The position numbers were made by a program, and so were the translations under genes. Of a stretch of 27,692 nt of DNA, positions 19,635 through 27,692 are shown piece after piece. This DNA is from Bacteroidota bacterium (GTDB lineage Bacteria > Bacteroidota > Bacteroidia > Chitinophagales > Chitinophagaceae). Each line of letters starts with the position of its first letter. The first letter of the stretch is position 1. The stretch covers positions 1-27,692 of the forward strand of contig JADJZY010000001.1 in NCBI GenBank assembly GCA_016715505.1. The letters are read 5' to 3'. A model generated the notes under the pieces. That model saw only the letters and a list, made by a program, of their open reading frames with translations. It was not told the DNA's origin and made no database searches.

Positions 19635-21612
19635 TTACTTCATTAAAACAAGCTTTTTTGTCATCTGAAATTCACCGGAGGTAAGGGTATAAAAATAGAT
19701 TCCTGAGGTGATTTTTGTGGCATCAAACTTAATTTCATAACTTCCTGCTTCCCTCGTCTCATTTACCAAAGTCGCAACTTCTTCACCCATTGTGTTATAT
19801 ACTTTGAGTGAAACCACGCCTGAAACGGGTAAGGAGAAGCTGATTGAAGTTGTTGGGTTAAACGGGTTTGGAAAGTTCTGATTCAATTCAAATTTTTCTG
19901 GAACTCCGATCAACACTTCATTCAACAAATCATAAATTTTGGTAGTACCATCAAGATCTTTTTGGATCAATCTGTAGTAATAATTTCCTGAACCGAGGCT
20001 TTTATCGGCGAAGGAATAATGAATCACGGCTGTTGAAGTGCCGGCTCCGGCAACTTCTCCGATCGTTACCCAACTGCCATCACCTGATTTTCTTTCGATC
20101 GAAAAACCGGCATTGTTTGTTTCGGTTGCTGTTGACCATTCGAGTAAAACAGAATTACCATTTACGGCAGCACCAAAATTGTTCAACTCAACAGGTACAA
20201 TCTGATTTCCGAGAGTTCCGTTTGTGTTGATTTTTTGCCCGTAAACACCGTCACCAACTCTTTCATCAGTCCAGAATGCAAGCCCCGCACCGGTGATATC
20301 CGAAATGATTTGAAGTCTGCTTTTGTTCGAAACGAGGGATGAGAGAGCTATTGTGCTTCCCAAACATTTGCACCTGAGGAGTTAATCATCAAGCCTTGAA
20401 TAGTATTATTTAGTCCGGAGACATCGCCGACATTATAAACAATGTAAGAGGAACTTGCAAGAGTTGCCAGATCATAACCGAGAATATTTGCTGATCCTGT
20501 CATTGGACGAAGTATGATACCGTCATCGGTGAATTGTCTCACTCGGTGGCACTAATTTTGAACCGCAAGTCCATCCTGATTTTGATTGGAATTGGTAAAT
20601 CTCCAAAAACCATCACTTCTTCTGAATCGGTTAGTTTACCTGCTCTTGGGTTAAATTTATGGATATTTCCAGTTGTGGCAACCTCTGCTCCATTAGCAGG
20701 AAAAGCCAATGTTCCGTCAGATTTTACACGCTGAACCCATGAACTTTGTAAATTTATTGAGTTTCTGTCGTCATGCCAGGCAATAACCACACCATTCACC
20801 CCATCAGGAGCTGCATATTGTGCAGTGAAAGCCATAACTTTTCCAAGATTTTGAACCCAAACTCCACCTGTACCCCATTGAGGAGCTCCGGCAGAATTAA
20901 ATTTTTGAGCGGCAAGTTTTACTGTCTGTGCAGGAAAATTTCCTATAGTAACTTTGTGAGAAACTATTACCGAACCATTGTCAGATGGGACAACTATCGG
21001 GTTATTATATCCTTCAGTTGTTGATCCATAACTGATTGCAGTAGCTCCCCATAATTTGGCACCCGTGGGATCAATTTTTTGCAAATAAATTTTGTAAGGA
21101 TTAACAGCATAAATCCAGGCAACAACCACATTTCCATCTGTTGTTACGGCAACAGTTGGGTTGGCTTCATAGCCTGTTCCAGATGAAAGGGTAACGCCGT
21201 TTGCTCCCCAGAGAAATTGTCCTGAAGGCGATATTTTGTAAGCAAACACATCCAGATCACCGGAACGGGTATCAGTGAAGGCCACTATTGCATTGTTTGA
21301 AGCATCACAGGTGATATCATAATCAACCAAAGATGAACTTTGTGGATTGTTTGAGATTAAAAGACCTTGTGAACCCCAAAGTTTTACACCATCAGCATTT
21401 AGCCTTTGCATATATACTGCATAACTACCGCCTCTGTTATCAAACCATGAAATATATGTGCTGCCATCGGGACATGCCACTGTTTTAGGAAGATCTTGCT
21501 CCCCCGTTGTATCGACAATTACTGTATTTAGGTTAGGGTCAGGAGTCCATTGCGCAAAACCGCTGGTGGCAAGGATGAGAACCAAAATAGCAAAAAGGAA
21601 AAGTCTTTTCAT
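19635..21612 (-). CDS. T9SS-exported repeat protein with C-terminal sorting domain, frameshifted
   Basis: About 658 aa after joining three frames (breaks near 20545 and 20355). A clear signal peptide opens it (MKRLFLFAILVLILATSGFA, cleavage before QW). Residues 30-330 hold repeats with xKLWG/FLWG/PQWG motifs following Asp-Asn-Arg or Asp-Thr-Arg turns (WFDNRGG, FTDTRSGD, WHDDRNS), suggesting a propeller-like fold. A further DERVGDGVYGQKI copy follows, then an FN3-like module (LLEWSTATETNNAGFSIERK) and the sorting domain (FELNQNFPNPFNPTTSISFS to KKLVLMK). Secreted or surface-bound; no enzymatic motif seen. Followed by its own terminator. Confidence 0.88.
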
Positions 21613-21762
21613 TATCGTTCTTTCAGATATTTGATGAAAAATGATTATAAATTATTGTTTTAACAAAATAGGAAAATTTAGGATCAAATGAAAGTGTGCA
21701 ATGAAAAACTTTTCTAAAAATTTTGGAAATTATTCTTTATATTTTAGCTCTTGAAAAATGTA

Positions 21763-21781
21763 TTTTAGAATTTTTTAGAAT
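21763..21781. repeat. Phased 9-bp direct repeat before the STAS-purA group
   Basis: TTTTAGAAT occurs at 21763-21771 and 21773-21781, ten bases start to start. It lies 40-60 bases upstream of the STAS start in a very AT-rich divergent region (21613-21822), so chance similarity is quite possible. The rest of that gap shows no feature I can name. Confidence 0.25.
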
Positions 21782-21822
21782 AAAAAAATCCAACAATAAG
21801 AAACAGGAGTTTCTATATAAAG

Positions 21823-22152
21823 ATGAAAGTAACCGAACGGTATGAAGCAATTGTGATCGAACTTAAAGGCAATGTCCTTGGTGGCCCCGAAGCAAATGAA
21901 TACAGCGACACTATTAAGAAGTTTCTATCAGAAGGAAAGAAAAATATTGTAATTGACCTCGGCGAAGTGAAGTTCATGAACTCATCGGGCCTTGGTATGC
22001 TGATCTCCGGATTAACAACCGTTAACAAAGAGAACGGCAAACTAAAACTCGCCAATGTTGAAGAGAAGATCCACAGCCTGCTCGTTATTACGAAGCTGGT
22101 CACTATTTTCGAAAGTTATCCCTCTGTTGAAGAAGCACTGGCAAGTTTTTAA
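21823..22152 (+). CDS. STAS-domain anti-sigma factor antagonist (second copy)
   Basis: Intact 109-aa single STAS domain: AIVIELKGNVLGGPEANEYS, then NIVIDLGEVKFMNSSGLGML (phosphoacceptor loop NSSGLG, residues 53-58) and a C-terminal LVTIFESYPSVEEAL. It differs clearly in sequence from the STAS protein at 4241-4599. An AGGAG lies 13 bases before the ATG. There is no kinase or phosphatase gene beside it; it is followed after 16 bases by purA. It could be a second substrate of the kinase at 3803-4235 or act in a different partner switch. Confidence 0.93.
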   Translation: MKVTERYEAIVIELKGNVLGGPEANEYSDTIKKFLSEGKKNIVIDLGEVKFMNSSGLGMLISGLTTVNKENGKLKLANVEEKIHSLLVITKLVTIFESYPSVEEALASF

Positions 22153-22168
22153 TTAAATAAAGAAATTT

Positions 22169-23438
22169 ATGAGCGTAACAGTTATTGTTGGCGGGCAGTG
22201 GGGCGATGAAGGTAAAGGAAAAATTGTTGACATCCTGAGCGAATCGCACCGCATTGTGGTGCGCTACCAGGGTGGCGCTAACGCCGGACATACCATCCAG
22301 ATTAAAGATAAAAAATATGTACTTCACCTCATCCCTTCAGGTATTTTAAGAGATGATGTAATATGTGTTATCGGGAATGGTGTGGTTATCGACCCGGCCG
22401 CTTTGCTCGATGAAATTAAACTTCTCAAAGAACATGGTTTCTCCGTTGAGGGAAGACTTTTCATTAGCCAAAACGCTCATCTTATTATGCCTTATCACAA
22501 GATCATCGACTCACTTAACGAGAGTGGAAAAACGAAGATCGGCACCACCGGCAAAGGGATAGGTCCCTGTTACATCGATAAATATGCCCGAAAAGGAATC
22601 AGAATAATTGATCTCCTTGATCCGGTAAAACTCGAACGAAAAATCCGTGAAAACCTTGTAGAGAAAAACAATCTCATTACCGACTTCTATAAGAGTGAAA
22701 AACTTGATGTCGAAAAGATAGTGGACACTTATCTGGCTTTTGATAGAGAGATTGACCCATACATTAAGGATGTCCCCTCATACCTGAACAAAGCCATCGC
22801 AGATGGTACTTCAGTTCTCCTCGAAGGAGCTCAGGGTGCTTTGCTTGATGTTGACCATGGAACTTACCCCTATGTTACATCTTCTAATCCCACTTCGGGT
22901 GGCGCTTGCACAGGTACCGGAATTCCTCCAACTAAAATAACTGAAGTTACCGCAATTATAAAAGCCTACACTACTCGAGTTGGCGAAGGACCCTTCCCCA
23001 CCGAACTTCTCGATGAAACAGGTGAAAAATTGAGAGCTAAAGGTTTCGAGTTTGGAGCAACTACAGGACGACCCCGTAGATGCGGCTGGTTTGATGCTTT
23101 TCTCGTCAGATATTCGTGTATGATAAATGGGACAACTTCGGTTTGCGCTCACAAAATGGATGTCCTCGACACTTTTGCTGAGATTAAAGTCTGCACAGGT
23201 TATAAACACCATGGAAAATTATTAAACAATTTCCCTGTTGACTGCGATATTCTTAATGAATCGATCCCTGTCTATGAAACGGTTGAAGGATGGATGTGCG
23301 ACACTTCAAAGTGTTTATCCTACGACGATTTGCCGCAAAGGCAAAGAATATATCAGTTTTATCTCCGAAAAAGCAGGAATGAATGTCACTATTGTTTCTG
23401 TTGGGACCCAATCGGGAACAAACTTTTTTGTGAATTAA
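22169..23438 (+). CDS. purA: Adenylosuccinate synthase
   Basis: Converts IMP and aspartate to adenylosuccinate with GTP, the first committed step to AMP; cytoplasmic. About 422 aa, a normal length. Motifs: VIVGGQWGDEGKGKIVD (GTP P-loop with catalytic Asp), YQGGANAGHT (catalytic His), GTTGKGIGPCYIDKYARKG, LEGAQGALLDVDHGTYPYV, TGRPRRCGWFDA and HKMDVLD (where NKxD/TKxD-like guanine recognition lies). One frame change near 23337 (AGGCAAAG context): the last 34 residues (KEYISFISEKAGMNVTIVSV to NFFVN) are in another frame, with the true stop at 23438. Because this gene is essential in most genomes, the break is strong evidence for sequencing error. It lies in an apparent operon with the STAS gene and the kinase downstream. 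Confidence 0.97.
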
Positions 23439-23521
23439 TGTCGCATTAAATTTACATTTCTTTCTACCCGGCTTCACTTATGTTTGGGTTACAGAATTTC
23501 CATAATTTATCGGAGTAACCA

Positions 23522-24486
23522 GTGAAAATGTCAGGTGGACCGGCAACCGCAAATATTAAGATAGCCTTGATATTTGCAGCACTCCTTATTGCCGGCAGCA
23601 CTTTGTATTATACCCACACGATTGTCCAAAAACTGCAAGACCGTGAAAGACAAATCGTTCAGCTCTATGCAAATACTCTTGAGTATATAGCCAATTCTGA
23701 AGATAACACCGACCTTACATTCCTCCTCGAAAATATCATTCAACCGATCGATTTTGAAGTGATTCTTTCCGATGCAAATGATGAAGTTGATTTCACCGGT
23801 GCCTAAAAAGGAGTGAACAAAGTAATATCTGGGTTGGAATGGCGAAAGAAACTGCCCACCAGTTTGGAACCCCATTAACGAGTCTGATGGGATGGATTGA
23901 ACTTCTTAAAATAAATTATGCCGATCCTGATAAAGTTCTCGACACGGCCGAAGAAATTAACAATGATGTACAAAAATTAAGCAGAATTACCAACCGGTTC
24001 TCAAAAATCGGATCAAGAGCAGAACTCAAAAAAGAGAACCTGTATGACAGCCTCCAGGAAATCTACGATTACTTTACCAGGCGATTTGCCACGCCTTGGC
24101 AAAAGGTTAACCTCACCCTCGAAGGTGACATACATGCTGAAGGGATGATAAACAGAGAACTCTTTAGTTGGGTTATGAAAATCTGGTTAAAAACGCCTGG
24201 ATGCAATCGACCATGACGCAGGAAAAGATATCAATAAAAATCTCTCAGGTAAAATCAAAAGTTGAGATTGAGGTCACTGATAACGGAAAGGTATCGATCT
24301 TAAAAGAAGAAAAGATGTCTTCCACCGGGATACAGCACCAAAAAGCGCGGCTGGGGGCTGGGTCTAAGCCTTTCGAAAAGAATTATTGAAGAATATCACT
24401 CCGGTAAAATATTTGTAAGTAATTCAATCCCCGGCGAAGGAACAACATTCAGGATAATAATCGACTCTCCACATTCTGTTAGCTAG
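23522..24486 (+). CDS. Sensor histidine kinase with a possibly missing second membrane segment, frameshifted
   Basis: N-terminus: one membrane helix (IKIALIFAALLIAGSTLYY, residues 11-29), then a sensor segment (LQDRERQIVQLYANTLEYIA, NIIQPIDFEVILSD). After a frame change near 23805 comes KRSEQSNIWVGMAKETAHQF with the phosphoacceptor His, then GTPLTSLMGWIELL, a GHKL N-box (NLVKNA, with frame change just after), VTDNGK, GWGLGLSLSKRIIEEY and a C-terminus EGTTFRIIID. GTG 23522 is preferred: GGAG lies six bases upstream. From memory of similar Bacteroidota kinases, a second helix and about 90-100 residues normally precede KRSEQ; here only a few bases separate the two parts. It starts 83 bases after purA. 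No response regulator is adjacent. Confidence 0.85.
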
Positions 24487-27400
24487 ACAAAATGTTGTGA
24501 AATTGATTGAATAAATTCCTCCCTCTTAAATGGTTTTAATAAAACCATCAAAGCCTGATTCAATAAATCGTTGTTCATCACCGGGAAGAGTATAGGCAGT
24601 TACAGCCACAACGGGAGTTATCTTGTAGGCTTCATATTCCCGGAGTTTTTGAGTAACCTCAACTCCATTCATCCCGCCGGGTAGATTAATATCCATGATA
24701 ATCAAATCAAATTTTTCGGATTCCAAAATGGCAAGTGCTTCTTCGCCTTGATGGCAGATCACAACATAATAATTCCTGATCAGATACATCTTCATTAAAT
24801 TTGCACCCACCGGGTCATCTTCAACTATCAAAATCTTCTTTTTACCTGATTCTTCCGGATCATCAGCCTCTAAACGGTCTTTTGTATCGAAAATAAAATC
24901 GATGGTGAATACTGAACCGATTCCTCTCTCTGCTCTCAACTGAAATTTCACCTGCCATCAGTTCAACAAATTTCTGGCTATCGTCAGTCCCAATCCCGCA
25001 CCCTCATACTTCCTGCCGGCACCTTCACTAGCCTGCCGGAAAGGTTCAAAAACCTGATCGAGTTTGTTCTCGGGTATGCCAATTCCTGAATCTATCACCT
25101 TAATAGATGCCATCCTTTGTTTGCCTGATCCGTCGATAATGGTCACTATCTTTACAAAACCACGATCTGTGTATTTAATCGCATTATTTACCAAATTCTT
25201 TACAACTTGCAACAATAGTTTATCATCAATCAGCGCAGAAACGGGTGTTTCGCACATTTCGAGTCCAAAGCTGCAAACCACTGGCTTCAGCGGCCTCTTT
25301 TTATTCATTGTAAACTTTAGTTGCTATTTGATTAAGATCACCAATAGCAAAAAGCATGTCGGTTCTGCTCGATTCAAGATTCGAAAGATCTAAAATTGAA
25401 TTAAGTGTATCTCTAAGCCTCTCTCCTCCTCTAACAATTGAGTTAAGCATTTCTGCTGAAAAATCATCAACAGCATCATCATTCAATATCTCTCTGCATA
25501 CCCCATTATATTTATCAAAGGGTCTTAACTCATGGCTCATATGGCGAGGAAAGGTCGATTTTAAATGATTCATCGCCTCAGCCTTTTCTTTTGCCTCTTG
25601 AAGTTCAGCTTCTCTTCTTTTCAATTCTGTGATGTCGCGGAAAATACTCAAAACAAGTGGTTCGCCTTCATCATTTTCCATGAAACGACTTAAAATATTC
25701 ACCCAGACTGTCTCGCCATTGGTTAAGATGAAGCAACGATTCTTTATATAACGGTATTTGCCTCTGCTGAAATTTCTCCATGTATCTTGAAAGAGACCCG
25801 GTATGCATCTCTTCCTTTAGAAATGTTGTAAAGAGTTTGCCGATTAAGCCTCTCTTGGGGGTACTCAAATATTTTGCGTATGCTTCATTAATCATCACAA
25901 TCACACCTTTGAGTCGGTCAGACGCATGGCATCCATCGAGTTCTCCCACAAGGTGTAAAACTTTTCTCTCTCTGAACTATGTCATTTTGCATCTGCTTAT
26001 CGAGTGTGATATCATCCTTTACACCAAGATAACCGGTAATTATGCCATGGACATCTTTAATTGGTGATATGGTTGCAGATTCCCAAAAAGCTCGCCATTT
26101 TTCTTTTGTTGTGGAATATCCTTCCACATTCCTCCTGCGGATAGTGTTTCCCACATCTGTTTATATTCGTAACTGGTTGTCTCTCCCGATTTTAAAACCC
26201 TGGATTCTGGTTTCTTAGTTCTTCAAATGAGTATCCCGAAACTTCTTCGAATTTGGGATTAACATACCTGATTTTCCCCTCAAGATCGGTTATAACGATC
26301 GATGCTGAACTCTGCTGAACCGCCTGGAGGAGATATTGATTTTCCATCTCTGCAACATTTTTACTGAGCAGGTTTTTATCGATTCTGCTATAAAAAGCAA
26401 AATGATCGAGGTCACTTTCTTCATAATCGGTGAAAGATAAAACGCCAAGAGCAATTGCAGGATGTGCATGATTAATGAGGATACCCCAAAAGTGCCCCGT
26501 TACTGTCCTGCCACCCCGCCTAGAATTCTTTTGACAATCTGTAAGGTTTTGTTTCACTAAAAGTTCTGCCCTCCGCTTTAACATGATTTGAGTTGAATTC
26601 ATCATAACTAAATGCACTGCTAAGAAGAACCTCATCTTTGTGATGGGTAACCAGTATCTCTTTTTCGTCATAATAAATTGCAACTGCTTCCTCTGCTTGG
26701 TAACAAGAAGCGTTTCGCCCGTTATCTCACCAAGCAGCTCAAGATTATTTGCCTGAGATATTTCTTCTTTAACCGTAGCATCGACTCCAAACGAAGCCTG
26801 TTTAATCTTTTAACCCGTTCACTTTTTTTCCAGGTCGGTTATATCCCCGAAGATATAGACTATAAAACTTTTAGTATCAAGCAAAACCATACTTACTGAA
26901 ATCTGGAAGAAAAGTCGCGTAAAACGCCGTTTACAAGTGCCTCTGTTGAGTGCAAAACATCACCGCGCTCAACCACATGATATCTGGTTTCGATATCCTT
27001 CGAATTTTAATAATCTTATTTAAATCCACGCTTTTCTGCTTTATGTTCTAACATTTTTTCCTGCGAGATTACTTTCCAACACTTTCCTGGAAACGGGATC
27101 GATAACAAGAATTCCCCTCAGGGAGTGATCAAAAGATAAATAACGCTGCTGGGCTTCCTTGCAGCCGCTTCAAATTTCCTTTTTCAATGTTCTCAAATGA
27201 ACAATAGTGGTTTTGCCCTGCATCCCCTTCTTAATTCTTAACCGCACTTGAATTAACTCTTTATCATTTTTATGAACTTTATTTCTGACTCGGATTCAGA
27301 TTCTGCTCAAAATGAGAGCAAAATTCATCTTCCGTCATTATCCATAAAATCTGTAATGTTTTCTCCTGATACGAGGTTTTGTCACCACCAAAGAGTTAAT

Positions 27401-27692
27401 AAACTCATCATTACAATCGATAATTTTACCATCTTTGTCCAAGAATTGCATAAAGACAGGCGCATTCTCAGCAACTTTTAAGTTTGAGTTTATCACCTGA
27501 CACAATTTGTACTGTGCAGCCTGAAGATTCAGAGAGGCAAAATAAACAACGAAATTGCGGCAATTGCGGAAAGAAACAAATTTGAATCGATAACTGCAGT
27601 TTTATATTCAGCCTCTCTGAAAGCATACATACCGAGGTTTTTCAATCAACACCCGTTAACCAAAAATGCCAAACCAAAAGGAGATAAAAATT
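24483..27692 (-). CDS. Hybrid PAS/GAF histidine kinase with C-terminal receiver, heavily frameshifted
   Basis: Over 1,000 aa, possibly beginning beyond the right edge (nearest start ATG 27630, MYAFREAEYK, followed by a membrane helix SNLFLSAIAAISLFILPL). Order: PAS 1 (VAENAPVFMQFLDKDGKIID), PAS 2 (VIDPVSRKVLESNLAGK to YIFGDITDLEKK), a GAF-like region (EEAVAIYYDEKEILVTHH to ALGVLSFTDY), PAS 3 (SSASIVITDLEGKIRYVNP), PAS 4 (KGVIVMINEAYAKYL to IFRDITELKRR), HisKA (HMSHELR), HATPase (NLVNNAIKY, DSGIGIPENK, EGAGLGLTIARNLLN) and REC (ILIVEDDP, LIIMDINLPGG with the phosphoacceptor Asp, VTAY, then KPFKREEF in a shifted frame). More than ten frame changes. The true stop is at 24483 and overlaps the stop of the opposing kinase. 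Confidence 0.85.

Noticed and set aside
22811..23212. 133-codon minus-strand open frame
   Set aside because: It is antisense to highly conserved purA sequence and has no family features.
1..27692. CRISPR array, insertion sequence, prophage, tRNA or rRNA
   Set aside because: No regularly spaced repeats, transposase or integrase motifs, or RNA gene signatures were found on either strand by reading.

Overview
The window most likely comes from the Ignavibacteria / Bacteroidota-Chlorobi side of the tree. Two secreted proteins end in type IX secretion (T9SS) sorting domains of the form QNYPNPFNP / QNFPNPFNP, base composition is moderately AT-rich, and terminators are mostly short GC stems with A/T tracts. 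No rRNA, tRNA, CRISPR array, transposase or phage gene was seen.

Sequence quality governs how this window reads. Almost every long gene, including housekeeping purA, is split by apparent 1-2 base indels whose two sides rejoin into normal family sequence. I therefore report frame-corrected gene spans. Breaks are densest within about 4 kb of each end (many per gene) and rare between about 13 and 22 kb, which suggests consensus error at the ends of a low-coverage long-read contig and not gene decay.

Layout. (1) 1-6651, minus strand: five tightly packed genes of a partner-switching (Rsb/SpoIIA-type) module. In order of transcription they are an 8-TM GAF-PP2C phosphatase, a STAS anti-sigma-factor antagonist, an RsbW-like serine kinase, a soluble tandem-GAF PP2C phosphatase, and a PDZ/multi-TM/GAF-PP2C phosphatase running off the left edge. 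No sigma factor is attached. (2) 6652-6908: divergent control region with direct and inverted repeats. (3) 6909-10902, plus strand: tandem PRC-barrel protein, a glycosyltransferase fused to a putative alpha/alpha-toroid domain, and a GH130 mannoside phosphorylase. (4) 10909-12790, minus strand: ECF sigma factor and its membrane anti-sigma factor, which carries a long C-terminal region. (5) 13081-21612, minus strand: two T9SS cargo proteins (one about 1,840 aa and multidomain) with a small membrane protein between them, each gene followed by its own hairpin terminator. (6) 21823-24486, plus strand: STAS antagonist, purA, and a histidine kinase. (7) 24483-27692, minus strand: a large hybrid PAS-rich histidine kinase with a C-terminal receiver.

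The window is rich in signalling genes: one partner-switching module with three different phosphatase inputs, a second STAS protein, an ECF sigma/anti-sigma pair and two histidine kinases. The metabolic content is the mannoside-type glycan locus and purA. The most notable points are the three-phosphatase/one-antagonist/one-kinase operon, the fused glycosyltransferase next to GH130, and a choice-of-anchor A domain nested inside a DUF11 domain.
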